From: Tenrec ecaudatus
Lineage: Eukaryota; Chordata; Mammalia; Afrosoricida; Tenrecidae
NCBI RefSeq assembly: GCF_050624435.1
Contig: NC_134536.1
Location: forward strand, 131,904,758 to 131,968,757
Length of the DNA: 64,000 nucleotides
Reading direction: 5' to 3'
Both the position numbers and the translations under genes were made by a program. Of this stretch, positions 1 through 11,202 are shown piece by piece (positions within the stretch are counted from its first letter, which is position 1; every line of letters begins with the position of its first letter). The notes beneath the pieces were generated by a model, which saw only the letters and a list, made by a program, of their open reading frames with translations, was not told where the DNA came from and made no database searches.

Positions 1-234
1 ACCCAAGGTGCACGGCAGGTGGAAAGATATCAAGGGTAGAGCATGCTTTTCTCACTGGGGCTCAGAGTTGTACCTGCACTCATCCTTCCTGGCTACCACC
101 CCTAAACTGACCTCTTTGCTCACAGGAGCCCCTGTGCCCCTCAGTGATACCTTAAAGCACTCTTCATTAACATGTGCTCCACAGCAGCCACCACGGACAG
201 ACAGAGGCACCGTTATACCCTGAGAGCCAGAGAG

Positions 235-350
235 CCAGCCCTTCTTAGTGCAGGACACCGGCGCTGACTCAGGGTGGCCCTGTGCTGCACAGTGCACTGT
301 GCGCCATAGCGCTTTCCAGAGCTGATTTTTTAAAAGTAGATCATTAGTCT
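235..350 (-). mobile_element. Older AfroSINE-type fragment
   Basis: A decayed block has the order typical of the second AfroSINE-type family here: a 'gctgactcagggtggccc' segment followed by 'aaaagtagatcattag'. The same pair of blocks recurs near 1352, 9290, 10052 and 31390. It is truncated at the far side and recognised only by similarity to those copies. Confidence 0.4.
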
Positions 351-392
351 CTCTCTTTCTCCCTTTCTCTGTCTTCTTTATATGTTTTACCC

Positions 393-411
393 GGGGGGGG
401 GGGGGGGGGGG
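393..411 (+). repeat. Poly(G) run of 19
   Basis: Nineteen consecutive G residues follow a pyrimidine-rich stretch. A homopolymer this long is prone to assembly or sequencing length error, so the exact count is uncertain. Confidence 0.9.
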
Positions 412-424
412 CAGTGTGCATATC

Positions 425-719
425 AGAGGATCCTTTTCACATTTAACAACTTACACAACTTGTTAGCTCTCCCCATGACCTGCCCTTTTCCTGCTCCCCA
501 CTCCTCCCCTACTTCTCCATCTCCCAAGGTGACACCAACCTACTGTTGAGCCTATTACTTCCTCTTCCTCCATTCCCCACCCACCTCTGGTAACCATCAA
601 CGTCTGTGTTTTGTGCTATGAAAACCTTTTCCTCCTATATATATGTGTTTTCATAGCAGGCACTGCCCACCCTTTTGTGATTGACTGACTTCACTCAGCA
701 CAACGTCCTGCAAAGCCAT
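425..719 (+). mobile_element. L1 3'-UTR-like fragment, left part
   Basis: The sequence ends in 'gactgacttcactcagcac' followed by a 'cgtcctgcaaagccat' segment, which resembles the 'cttatttcactcagcataa' region of ancient mammalian L1 3' UTRs. The match continues after the solo LTR at 720-1297, where 'ccacatcgtgagctatttc' follows in the expected order. No ORF remains. The family call is from memory of the consensus and is moderate. Confidence 0.5.
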
Positions 720-1297
720 TGAGGTAGTTAGTTTATTGTATCAACCGGGCCGATAAACACATGTGGGATTAATCGAAGGACAGAAGTATAAATGGCTCGG
801 CAAGCCTCGCCTTTCTTGTCTCTTGCTCTTTGACCATAGGACCAGTGTGTGGCTGCCTTGCTGATTCTGTGCCTCAATTTGCAAGCTACACTGCCTGTGG
901 GACACCTAACCCGTGGACTGTGTCACTGTAATTTGAGGTTCTGTCAAAACCTGCTTCTCCACACCACTGGAATTTACATCTCTTGAGCTGGGGACTGTCG
1001 GACCCTGTCATCTGGCTGACTGTTGGTGACCTGCAGTGCTGTTTGCTGCCTGTGCCCGGATAGTCTGAATTGCTCTACAGAGGACTACCTGGTGGCTCTC
1101 AAGACTTGGAGGACTACCAGTGTCTCACAACTGTCTCCCGGGAGTGAGTTGCACTGCGCCATTTGTACTGCTTTATAATTTAATTAACTGTTTATTTCTT
1201 ATGTTATATATCTATATCATCTATATCTATATCATCTATATCTATATCTAGATAATTATTAGTATTCCGGTTTTGTTTCTATAGAGAACCCAACACC
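720..1297 (+). mobile_element. ERVL/MLT2-like solo LTR (group I start)
   Basis: The LTR starts TGAGGTAGTTAGTTTATTG and ends near CCAACACC. It is flanked by the 5-bp direct repeat GCCAT (715-719 and 1298-1302), the TSD size expected of ERVL. The first 100 bases match the LTRs at 29378, 20714 and 38537, but the interior and 3' half differ, so it is a separate subfamily. It contains an (ATCTAT)n tract near its end. There are no internal viral genes; it is a relic left by recombination between two LTRs. Confidence 0.75.
1205..1254 (+). repeat. (ATCTAT)n microsatellite
   Basis: A short run of imperfect ATCTAT units lies within the 3' part of the solo LTR. Confidence 0.85.
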
Positions 1298-1302
1298 GCC
1301 AT

Positions 1303-1351
1303 CCACATCGTGAGCTATTTCACAGTTTCAGCATCATTCTTCTGAGACGCT
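1303..1351 (+). mobile_element. L1 3'-UTR-like fragment, right part
   Basis: This continues the L1-like fragment interrupted by the LTR. It is short and decayed. Confidence 0.35.
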
Positions 1352-1500
1352 GGTATTCCAATGTGCATGTGGGCCAGACTTTCTCTATGCATTCTCCTAT
1401 CAGCGGGTACTGCTGAGATGCCTCTGCGCAGACTCAAATCTCTAGCCTTTGGATCAGCAGCCCAGTATGTTAACTGTTTGTGCCACCCAGGCAGCATGCC
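1352..1500 (-). mobile_element. Older AfroSINE-type element
   Basis: The element ends in 'gttaactgtttgtgccaccc', the reverse complement of a tRNA-derived SINE head. The same ending occurs in the copy at 9290-9495. The body is diverged. Confidence 0.55.
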
Positions 1501-1743
1501 TGCTTTGCTTCTTCACACTAAGTGTGGGGGTAGAAAAGTGACCCCTCTGCTATGTTCTGGTCCCACCCCCTCCTGTGCTCTGCACTGCCTGATACCCCTT
1601 GCCACCTCCAGGGAATGCCTGCCATGCTTTCTGGCCATCTATAGCTCTGGAATAACAATACCCTTCCTTTGTGTGGGAATCTCCCCCGTTGTGAGCCCTG
1701 AAAAACCAAGATGCTCTTTCTTCCCTTGGAGTCAGACACACTA

Positions 1744-2281
1744 TGTTAGGCTGGGTTCTCTAGAGAGGCACAACCAGAAATACCTGCAGGCATAAAGAAA
1801 GAGATTTATATCAGCACATGGCTCATCCAGTAGTACAAGTCCAGTCCGGTTCAAGTCCTGGGTCACATGTAAGCAGAGGCTTCTCCCAGCTCCTGTAGCT
1901 ACTAGAGTTGACTAACAACAAGCAGGTAGCTGAAGCAGGAAGACTGCAGGCTGACTGAATCCAAGGTAAGCAGCTCAGTGATGGCTCCTGGGACCAGTAG
2001 GCAACATAAAGGAGGCCGATAAACCTGGTGCAGGATCCAGGTCCAGCAATCGGAGTGAGCTGGCTTCCATGCCCTATCAGTTTATATGAAGAGTGGGTCT
2101 CACCTGGAATGAAACGTCCTTCCATGATATCAAGGCTGTGACCACATGAAGGAGGTATCATCTTCCACAACTGCTTGGCTGCTTCCTGGAAGATCCCATC
2201 ACAAAGTGGACCACACTCTTTTAGGTCATCTCAGGGGAGAATTCTGGTCCACCCAAGTTCACCTAAAACCTAACTAGCACA
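1744..2281 (-). mobile_element. ERVL/MLT2-like solo LTR
   Basis: Read on the minus strand it runs from TGTGCTAGTTAGG to a 'cctaaca' end. It contains 'gagatttatatcag' and 'ggttctctagagaggcacaa' on the plus strand, the layout typical of MLT2-like ERVL LTRs. I could not find a clear 5-bp TSD, so the edges are approximate. No coding sequence is present. Confidence 0.6.
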
Positions 2282-5200
2282 CATGGGCATAGCCAATGAG
2301 CATCCATGTCCCCATAAGAGCAACGGCGGTGGGCAGCAGTGGTGGAGGTCCTGGGTTCCACAGCCCTGGATTAGCAGTGGGAGGCGGGAAGCGTGTGCCC
2401 AAGAGCAGTACCAGTGGGCTCTTTGTAGCAACAGAGCCACGGGATGGGATGGTCTGAGCGTGATCCGTGACCACGGAGCTCTCCAGGATCTTTGCTGGCA
2501 CCTGTGCCTCCTGGGAATCTCCTGGACAGCAGAGCCCCGCACTCCTGGCCCTGTGCCATCTTTACAATCAAGGCACTTAGAGGCGGCTGGCAGGTGTTGA
2601 TGACAATGATGGTGGTGGCGATGGCAACCCTGAGACTGTGCTTTGAATGGAAGGGAGAGAAGTCGGAGCAGAGGGAGATGGATGACTATGGGTGAGTAGG
2701 GGCCTGCAGAGCTCTCTGCTCCAAGCAAATGGCCCTTCTGGAAATGAAAGGAGGTGGAGTGAGTCGGGCTGAGATATAACAGGGCAGGCAGAAGACTGGG
2801 ACCTGGCACGAAGGCCCTGCCTGGCATGTTCCCACCTGTTCTCCAGGGTGGGACCTCATGCCCACTGTTCAGCTGCCAAGCTCTCCTGCCTACCTCCTAG
2901 GAAGGGGACTGGAGGCTGGACTAGGGACTGGCCAGAGCCAGGAAGCTGAGCTGTAAGGCCAGGGACATTCAGAAGAGTTGAATGTCACCAGCAGCTGGTT
3001 CTTCTACCCAGAAAGGCTGCTGATAGTGAGTTCCACTGCTGGGCAAGGGTCCCCTCTGTGGTCTCTCGCTTGGGCACTGTAATCACTGTTGCCACAGGTT
3101 CTGCCAACTCGGGACACACACACTTGTTTCCACTCTCCCCATCTCACCTCATTCCCCCTCTCTCTGTCTCTTTCATTTCCTCTTCTCCCATCTCATTCCA
3201 CCCCCTCCTCAGTCTATCCCTTTACCCTTCCACTCCCTCCCTTTCTTCCTTCTTCTACTTATCTCTCCTCTCACTCTCCCCTCAGCCCCCTTCTTGGGTC
3301 ACCTCAGCTCAGGAAAACTACCCCCAGTCCTGGCACCTCCCTCCCCAGCCCTTCCTGTAGCAGGTACCCCTGCCCTGCAGCGCTCATTCCCCCTCCCCCG
3401 ATGGCCACATAACCTCTGCAAAGAAACACGTTTCCTCTGGCATCCCATTCTCCTCCAGGCACACCCGGGGTTCTGAGGGCACTCTCTCATGTCTTCCAGT
3501 CCCTGAGGAACAGGACACGGATTTCAGCACAGGGGTTGTGGGACAGATACGAGGAAAGGCAGGGAGGGTAGCAAAGAAGACTGGGGAGCACACTCAGAGA
3601 CCTCTGAGAGCCAGGACACCACCCTCTCATGAGCCAGGAGTCGGGAACCCCAGCGTGGAGGGTGGGCAGGAGGGAGGCACCCTTTCACTGTTTGCTTGAG
3701 GTCTGTCTTCTTCTCTCTTGTCCCGTCCTTCTGTCTCTGCCTTCTTCTAACTGCATCTCCCTGCTGGTCTCTGCGTGTGTGTGTACATGTGAGTCAAGAG
3801 CGTGTAGGAAATACTTCTCGGCATTAACCGCCGCTTCTGCGAGGGCGATGTTATCTTCATTGAGTCTCTGCTTGTTCACAGCCACGCAGCTGCCATAAAT
3901 AATGGATGTCCCCTCCGACTGTAAACCAGAAGGGACAGACACAGCCATTCTGTGAAATCGCCACCGGCTTCCGCTTCGTACGAGGAGCCAGCCGCCTCTT
4001 AATAATGCATGCCCCAGGCCGGCACAGCCAGACACCCTGAGATTCCCAATGAGGAGTCTGGTTGTGCCGTGAACCACAGTGAAACTGGACTGGGCTGGGT
4101 GGGAATCGGGGCTGCCGACAGCTCCCTGATGCCTTCAGGGCGAGGGCAAGGAGAGTCGCAGCCAGGATGGTGTGCGTTCTCATTAGCTCCGTAAAACACT
4201 CTGTCCTATGAGCACTGGCAGATGGCTGTTTGCGTGTGGTTTTAATCCTGGGGAACAACTCTTGCGGCCATCCGCTTGCCAGCTCTCCCAGGACTGTGCG
4301 GTTCTCCGTGTGCAGGGTGAGCGCTGTTTAGAGTCGGACGCATTGCAGGAGCACGGCTGTGCTGTTTGCAGAACCTCTCTCTGTTTGCAGAGCCTGCCCT
4401 ATGGCAGCGGGCGGTGGCGGGAGGAGAGCGGTTTGTAGGCAGTCAGCCTGGGGTCAGCAGTCCTTCTTTGCGCTTTGGGACAGCCTTCTTCATTCCTGGG
4501 CCTCAGTTTCTACTTGCTGCTGCCTCCCCCCAGCTCCAGGCTGCTTCAGCATTAGCAGCGTCTTCCAACTGTGACCTGCGCACCCACACGCCCAAAGCAT
4601 CTTCCATCGACTGCCTCCTTATCGCCTGTGTCACAGCCAGGCTAGGGGATATCCTCTGGTGAGGGGACCTGAAGATCTGCCTCAGACCTAGGGGGTGGGT
4701 TTTGGGGTGCTGGGGGCAGCTGTGGTGCTTCTGAGGATGCTTTGGGAGGGACCCTTATACTGCTCCACAGTATGCAGCTGGTTGATGCTCCCGATGTCTG
4801 GGACTTGCTTGAAAACCGCTGGGCACAGACAAGGTATGGCGAGGTCTCAGCATCCCTTCGCTTCTAACAAGCCATTGTTAGGGTTGTATTGGATGCCCAT
4901 GGGACAGATGATGGGCCGCGAGCGGTGGTGGTTTAGTGGTTTTTAACATTCATAGCGTGGGTAGTGTCGCCATAGGCTGTTCGACCTCAGGAGTTACAGG
5001 TGCCCAAATGCTGCAGGGAAATCATCCGGGGCCTCGGGGGCATCTCTAGAAGAGGGTTCTGAGATCGATCGCTGGGCTGTTGGAGCACCTGGGAAGGGGC
5101 TGGGCCTCCTGGTGGGCCAGCCTCCCCTGGGCGTCCCCTTAGAGTCCATGGAGATGGAGATGATGGTGGATGGAGTCGACCAGCACTCAGGCTGCGGTGA

Positions 5201-5690
5201 GGCACCGCTGAGTCAGGTCCCGCTCCTTGGGACCCCAGGCTCATTCCAGAACAAAGCACTGCCCTGCCCTGTGCCAGCCTCACAGTCACTGTGACCTTTG
5301 AGCCCAGTGCTGCAGCCCCACATCAACCCACCTCATCCAAAGTTGTTCTCCTCTGCACAGCTGCTCCTTCCAGGTCGCAGGGCTTTCCACCAACGTGAGT
5401 CCAGATGTCCAGCTCCAGAGACATTCAGTCAGGAGGGTGGACTTCAGGCCTTTGGATTCCACAGCCCATTCTGTGCCAAAGAGAGGATCTAGCTTCCGCT
5501 GGCCAGGGCTTCTGGAAATTTCCCAGAGGTCTTTGCAGAAAGGAGACATTCACGTTGCTTCGGTTGGGGAGGCAGGCCTTCATGCTGTGCTGAGAGGAGG
5601 GAAAAGATATTAAAAACCCCTGGGACAGTAATTGTGTGTCCCCCACTTCCAGCCCAGGAAGCAAGTGCCTTTCTTATACTCGTTCTGTCA
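2282..5690. other. Unique sequence without recognised gene
   Basis: No repeat family or coding exon was recognised. It includes a pyrimidine-rich tract at 3120-3290. A CpG-containing, non-repetitive stretch at about 3800-4250 contains AT-rich motifs such as 'ataataatg' and may be conserved non-coding DNA. The open frames here lack family features. Confidence 0.5.
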
Positions 5691-6002
5691 TCCACCCACC
5701 CACCCATCTATTCATCCACCGCTCTGTCCATCTATTCATGTATCCATCAATCTATCCACCCACTCATCCATCCATCCATCTATTCATCCATTAATTCATC
5801 CATCCATCTATCCACCCACCCATCTATTCATCCACCGCTCTGCCCATCTATTCATGTATCCATCAGTCTATCCACCCACCCATCCATCCATCCATCTATT
5901 CATCCATCCATCCATCTATTCATCCATCCATCCATCTATTCATCCATCCATCCATTAATTCATCTATCCATCTATCCACCCACCCATCTATTCATCCATC
6001 CA
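5691..6002 (+). repeat. (CATC/CATT)n array with 116-bp higher-order duplication
   Basis: The array is built of CATC, CATT and CACC tetranucleotides. A longer pattern containing 'catccaccgctctg' occurs twice, at about 5705 and 5821, so a 116-bp block was duplicated on top of the tetranucleotide expansion. Proline, serine and histidine-rich frames across it are artefacts. Confidence 0.9.
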
Positions 6003-6115
6003 TCCAGCAGATGTTTATTGGGTACATATTGGGGCAGTGGGAATGCAGAGGGAAGCAGACTAGACAAGGCTCCCCTCCCTTCATAGAGCATCCAGTCCAG
6101 TTGAAGAGCTACAAT
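6003..6115 (+). mobile_element. L2 3'-end fragment
   Basis: 'gatgtttattgggtacatat' followed by 'cccttcatagagcatccagt' matches the conserved L2 3' region ('tattgagcacctactatgtg' and 'ccctcatggagcttacagtc'). It is non-coding and ancient. Confidence 0.5.
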
Positions 6116-6367
6116 AACAACTGAAGAAGGAAAGGTTTCATTGTGAAAGAGCACTTTGAGGAAAATGAACAGAATGATGTGGTGCAGTGGTGTGGGAGTG
6201 ACAAGGTGAAATGAGAGAGAATACCCCCCTCCATAAGACGGGGAGCTCCTTGAGGACAGGTGCCTGGTCTCCCCCATCAGACGGGGAGACCTAGAAGGAA
6301 GAGTGTCCTAACGTCCTCCAACTGGGTCTAGTGTGGGGCACATGGGAAATGGTTGGGGCCCTCAAGG

Positions 6368-6565
6368 AGCCCTGGTAGAATTGTGGGATAGGTGTTTCCT
6401 GCCAATTGCCAGTTTGGTGGTTCAATCCCACCAGCAGCTCTGTGGGGGGGTGGGGGTGGGGGGTGGGTGGGAAATGAGGCTGTCTGCTTCTGGAGAGACT
6501 GCCAGTCTCAGAAACCCTGTGTAGGGTGGCTACGAGTCAGAAATGACGCAATGGCATGGATGAGG
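6368..6565 (+). mobile_element. AfroSINE
   Basis: The head is 'ggagccctggtagaattgtg'. It is followed by the 'gagactgccagtctcagaaa' block and the RTE-like tail 'tggctacgagtcagaaatga'. A G-rich low-complexity insertion at about 6443-6465 interrupts the middle. Confidence 0.75.
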
Positions 6566-6569
6566 GATC

Positions 6570-7480
6570 CTTAGCTCTTCTTGAAACCTTGAGGAGTTTG
6601 AGAACATTCATTAAAGTGAAGGTCATTCACCTAGTTCTTTTTAACAAAAGACCAACTTCTCCAGCCTCAAAACCCTTATCTTGCCCCCAATTTTGACCCC
6701 CCCAAAAAATGACATCCTAGTCAATTCTTTAAGTTTCTTTCCCTGGGTCACATTCTAAGAATAAAGATTTATTCTTAAATGGCCCTGCCTTCTGCCCCCC
6801 TGCTCTCTCTGCCTCCAGCCCAGTGCCCCATCCTTCCACTCCACACTAACTACCAGGCTCCAACAGCTTGGGTCCTACCCTTTCACAGCCTGAGCGTGTA
6901 ACCAAAATTGGCTGTTGTAATAGCAAACTAAACGATACCCTAATACCCAGATCAATCTTCCTGTGAAAGACTCATTATTCAGGCTCCAATGGCAGGGGAT
7001 GGAATTAAGACCAGAGCAGGGAGGGAGGACCTGCAGCACCAGGTAGCTTCAGGAGGGCAGAGAAGGAGGACCTGCAGCACCAGGTAGCTTCAGGAGGGCA
7101 GAGAAGGAGGAGCTGGCCGACAAGGAGAGCCCAGCTGGGCATCACGGGAGCTGGTGTCCTGGAAAGCCATCTCTCTTCTCCAGGAGTGCAAGGGAGGTCA
7201 AGACAGGCCATACCTTTGCCCCACAAACAGCCAAGCCAGCAACAAGATGCAGGGTTCCAACAGGGATTCTATGCTCTGGCCAAGACCCAGGACAACTCTG
7301 TGAAGCAGGCCAGAACTGGTCTCTGAGAGGACAGGCAGTCCTGAAGGCAAGGGCTGGAGCCCAGGCTCCCTAAGAAGAGTCTACAGTCTCAGAGAATGAC
7401 CTCCACTGACCACTAAAAATCAGTCTTCAAAGAAAACTAGAAACAACCTTTATACATGGGGCCTAGCAGGAGAGAGAATA
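6570..7480. other. Unique sequence with 41-bp tandem duplication
   Basis: No gene was recognised. Positions 7024-7106 hold two tandem copies of a 41-bp unit starting 'ggaggacctgcagcacc', nearly identical and so probably recent. Confidence 0.6.
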
Positions 7481-7660
7481 ATTCAGCTCCCTGCCATTGA
7501 GTCAATGCTGACTCATAGCGATCCCCTGTGGATTTCAGAGACTGTAACTTGAATGGGAGTAGAAAGCCCAATCTTTCTCCCTCAGAGCTGCTGGTAGTTT
7601 TGAACTACAGACCATGTGGATTGCGGCCCATGATGTAATCACTACACTACCAGGGATCCA
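7481..7660 (-). mobile_element. AfroSINE
   Basis: The element starts with 'tgccattgagtcaatgctga' and ends with 'cactacactaccagggatcc', the reverse complement of an AfroSINE tail and tRNA-like head. Confidence 0.8.
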
Positions 7661-7711
7661 CTGGAGAGAGAATACTACTCTTTAAGTTCTCCAGCTTTAG
7701 GCCAAGTTGTC

Positions 7712-8219
7712 TGTTGCAGTTATGTAATCTCCTGTCAACTTAAGAGGTTGTCAATCAGGTCATTGCCAATGAGGCCTCTATGTGGGCATGGCCTTCTCCT
7801 AAGGATTCTGGGAACTCCTGTCTTCCTCCCTGGAGGCGGGAGACACTGCTCTCTCTCTGCTTCATCTTCCTGCTGACAAGCCACAAGGAGCTATGCTGAT
7901 GGATCCAGGACCCTGGAATTGGAGGAGCCATGTGGAGACCCATGCCAGTGCTAAGATGCTTCCACCGACACTGAATCCACAAGACTTTCCACCTATTGCC
8001 CTGTGATCTGCCTGCATTTGGCATCATTGCATATGTTGTGTGAGTCTGAAGAGGAATGTATAGATTGGTATCGGACATATGGGCTTATACCAGACTTAGG
8101 GACTTGATCTGGACTGGACTGGGATGTTTTCTTAATATACAATTACTCTTTGATATAAAGTTCTCTCTTACACATAAGAGTGTCTATGAATTTGCTTCTC
8201 TAGTCAACCCAGACTAACA
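7712..8219 (+). mobile_element. ERVL/MLT2-like solo LTR (group II start)
   Basis: It starts TGTTGCAGTTATGTAATC and ends 'cccagactaaca'. Near the 3' end is 'tttgatataaagttctctc', which likely contains the LTR TATA-like signal shared by its relatives at 17289 and 40368. No perfect TSD is seen. There are no internal genes. Confidence 0.7.
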
Positions 8220-8261
8220 CGGGGTCCCTGGCAAGAATATCAGGGCTCATATTAGTAGTTG

Positions 8262-8475
8262 GGAAACCCTGGGGATGCACCCAGGATTAAAGTGCTCGAC
8301 TGCCTATCAAAAGTTTGATGGTTTGTGCTCACTACCTGCACTGTGGGCAAAAGAGGAGGCAGATAATCTGCTTCCATAAAGACTAACGGCCTTGGAAACT
8401 CTATGGGGAAGTTCTAGTCTACCCTATATGGTCTGATACGAGTCAGAATCCACTGGACGGCAATGGGTTAGGGCT
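8262..8475 (+). mobile_element. AfroSINE
   Basis: A tRNA-like head ('ttaaagtgctcgactgccta') is followed by the central block and the tail 'acgagtcagaatccactgga'. It lies directly downstream of the LTR. Confidence 0.7.
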
Positions 8476-8479
8476 TTGG

Positions 8480-9285
8480 GGGATTTGAGAATGCCTTGGT
8501 ACAAAGCATCTGCCCTTATTCTCATGACCACCTGCTCTTCTTAAAGCATAGAGCAGGTAAGTCAAGAGAGGCCTCAGAGAAAGAAAAGGATGGTGTTTGG
8601 ATTATCCCTTACCCAGTAGAGCTCATTCATTCATTCATTCATCATCTGTCCATTGGTCTCTGGCCATGTTTCCATCTCAGAGGACACCATAGTAAAGGTG
8701 CCATAGGCTGAGAGTTGGGAATCCTGGGTTCTGATCCTGGCACTGTGATGAGCTGGCTGTGGGACCCTGAGACAATCTCCTGTCTTCCCAGGACCTTGGC
8801 CCCTTCATGTGAACATGGAGGAGGTTGGACTGAAGCACGGAGAGCAAGGGGTCTACACTGATGCCGGAATCATCATGACTTAGAACCAGGCTGGAGCCAG
8901 GGCCTGTGCTCGAAGCAGGCAGGGGGAGCTAGCTGTAGGGGAGGAGGAGCCTGGGAAAGGGGTGTAGCAGTCTGAAGCTGGAACAGGGGAAAGAGTTGAA
9001 CATAGGGAGTGTGAAATAGAAAGACAGAAAGATGATGGACAGAGAGAGGGAGAAAGAAAGAGAAAACACCAGTGAGAGAACTTACTTATCTGAAAGGAAA
9101 AATGAGGAAAGAATTCAGTTCCATTCAGTGTGTTCTTATTCTGATATCTGGAACAGTTCTAAACCATACTGCCTGCTACCAATCTTGATAATGGGGAAAC
9201 GAGCCAAATAACTCAATACCAGCCTTCTCCAGGCCTCCATTGCAAGGCAGGTCCTCATCTGGAACCCGCGGGAAATGCTCATGTA
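8480..9285. other. Mostly unique sequence, one MIR relic
   Basis: The stretch at about 8706-8830 resembles MIR ('gttctgatcctggcactgtg', then 'tgtgggaccctgagacaatc'). A purine-rich stretch with GAGAGA and AGAAAG runs lies at 9000-9070. No gene was recognised. Confidence 0.45.
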
Positions 9286-9289
9286 TTGT

Positions 9290-9495
9290 GGTTGTAGTTA
9301 GTCTGGCCCCGACTCAAGGTGTTACAGAGTAGACCTCAGTCAGCACCCTCAGTTGTTCTTGGCTGCGATCTTTCAGGAAGCAGATTGCCAGGCCTTACTT
9401 CCGCAAGGCTGCTGGGTAAGGCCCACACTGGGAGGTCCGCAGCAGATGGCCAACTGCATGTGCCACCCAGGCTTCCATGGAGAATACTGAGAGCC
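9290..9495 (-). mobile_element. Older AfroSINE-type element
   Basis: 'gaagcagattgccaggcctt' is the diagnostic central block of the older family here. It ends with 'ctgcatgtgccacccaggct'. Confidence 0.65.
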
Positions 9496-9544
9496 GAGAC
9501 CCGCTCTGCAAACTGACCCAACCCACTGATGCTTTATAGCAACT

Positions 9545-9710
9545 CTAGGAGGAGGGTACCACTATTATGATGAGTGTGCCTTCCACAGATGAAGCACCCA
9601 AGGTCCAGAGAAGGGGAAGTGATTTTCTCAAGATGTTGCTAAGTGCCTGGGGCTGGGCCTCCAACCAGAGTCCGATTTCTGACTCTGCAGCACACATGGC
9701 CACCCTCTAC
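9545..9710 (-). mobile_element. MIR SINE relic
   Basis: The series 'cacagatgaagcacccaagg', 'gaagtgattttctcaag' and 'ctgggcctccaaccagagtc' matches the reverse complement of MIR. Confidence 0.55.
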
Positions 9711-10051
9711 CACTCAACTGAGGAGGCGGGGTTTGGGGATGTGGAAGCAGCCTCTCCTCTAGCCCCCAGCAGGGTGGAAAGAGCTCTCCTTGCACTAGGC
9801 TACTTTGCCCCAAAGAGGATTGATCCCCCCCTCCCACATCTGCTTTGTATGTTAATAAGGAGAAGGCTGGAGCTTATGAATAACTGCACTCCTTAAGAGC
9901 AGGAGGAAAGAACTGAGCTTGACTAAGACAAGCTGCGAGTCCCACAGTCAGGACCAGCCCAGGGCAAGATGGGAAATGTTGTGGGGATTTTTCTCTGATG
10001 TTCCCTTGATGGGGGAGTGGAGGTGAAAGTGAGGTGGGGGAGAAACCATTT

Positions 10052-10240
10052 GCCATCGAGTGAATTCCAGCTCACACATAGCTGAGTGTGCGGGTGGGGG
10101 TAGAATGGAGCTCCACCCCTTTCAGTGGCTGGTTTTGGTTATTTTCCAGAAGCAGATCACCAGGCAGCTGCGGTGCCTCTGGACACCGTCAGCTCTTGGC
10201 TAGCAGTGACACACTTCCCCGCTGGCACCACTCCGTGCGG
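10052..10240 (-). mobile_element. Older AfroSINE-type element
   Basis: It starts 'tgccatcgagtgaattccag' and contains 'agaagcagatcaccaggcag'. The far end is degraded. Confidence 0.6.
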
Positions 10241-10379
10241 GGACACCTGCAATAGTGAGTTGAGTCCCAGTAACTGTGATCTCAAATCGTGGATTTGACC
10301 CCTATTGGCTGTGTGACTGTGGGCCCATGATTTGTTCATTCCCTCTTCTCCATTTATAAAAGGAATAGATCGTGCGGTG

Positions 10380-11022
10380 TCCAACCCAGCCCAACCCAAC
10401 CCAGCCCAGCCCAACCCAACCCAACCCAACCCAACCCAGCCCAACCCAAGCCAACCCAACCCAACCCAACCCAACCCAGCCCAACCCAACCCAACCCAAC
10501 CCAACCCAGCCCAACCCAACCCAACCCAACCCAACCCAACCCAGCCCAACCCAGCCCAACCCAGCCCAACCCAACCCAGCCCAGCCCAGCCCAGCCCAAC
10601 CCAACCCAACCCAACCCAACCCAGCCCAGCCCAACCCAACCCAACCCAGCCCAGCCCAACCCAACCCAACCCAGCCCAACCCAACCCAACCCAACCCAAC
10701 CCAGCCCAACCCAACCCAACCCAACCCAGCCCAACCCAACCCAACCCAACCCAACCCAACCCAGCCCAACCCAGCCCAACCCAACCCAGCCCAACCCAGC
10801 CCAACCCAACCCAACCCAACCCAGCCCAACCCAGCCCAACCCAACCCAACCCAACCCAACCCAACCCAACCCAGCCCAACCCAACCCAACCCAACCCAAC
10901 CCAACCCAGCCCAACCCAACCCAACCCAACCCAACCCAACCCAGCCCAGCCCAACCCAACCCAGCCCAGCCCAACCCAACCCAACCCAACCCAACCCAAC
11001 CCAACCAAACCCAACCCAACCA
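10380..11022 (+). repeat. (CCAAC)n/(CCAGC)n pentanucleotide array
   Basis: About 128 tandem 5-bp units, nearly all CCAAC or CCAGC. By hand count about 32 units carry the A-to-G change at unit position 4. Two other irregular units are visible (near 10446-10450 and 11005-11010). The minus strand reads GGGTT/GGGCT, so runs of three G recur every 5 bases, suitable for G-quadruplex formation. Because the unit has no stop codon in any frame, long frames open on both strands across it, rich in Pro-Asn-Pro-Thr-Gln or Gly-Leu-Gly-Trp. These are not genes. Array length is likely polymorphic and may be misassembled. Confidence 0.97.
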
Positions 11023-11029
11023 CTCATTC

Positions 11030-11200
11030 CTACTCAGTCCTGTCTGACGCATGGCAACCTCACATACTCAGAGTAGAACGACTCCATAGGATGTTCTTCC
11101 CTGTCATCTTTTATGGAAGAAAGCAGGGTGTCGGGAGTGACCGGTACTTATTTCACTGCTCTGGTTGGTTCAAACCTCTACCTTTTGTGCGGGTACCCCA
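11030..11200 (-). mobile_element. Older AfroSINE-type element
   Basis: 'ctgtctgacgcatggcaacc' then 'cagagtagaacgactccata', with a tail of 'gtgcgggtaccccacccagg'. It abuts the pentanucleotide array, so the array may have expanded from a SINE-adjacent seed. Confidence 0.55.
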
Positions 11201-11202
11201 CC

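Noticed and set aside
3857..4258. 133-codon minus-strand ORF
   Set aside because: No domain or codon pattern; better explained as unique non-coding DNA. Conservation would be needed to revive it.
5632..6086. His/Ser/Pro-rich ORFs
   Set aside because: They lie entirely in the CATC microsatellite.
10380..11022. Telomere-like repeat
   Set aside because: The unit is CCAAC/CCAGC, not the vertebrate CCCTAA.
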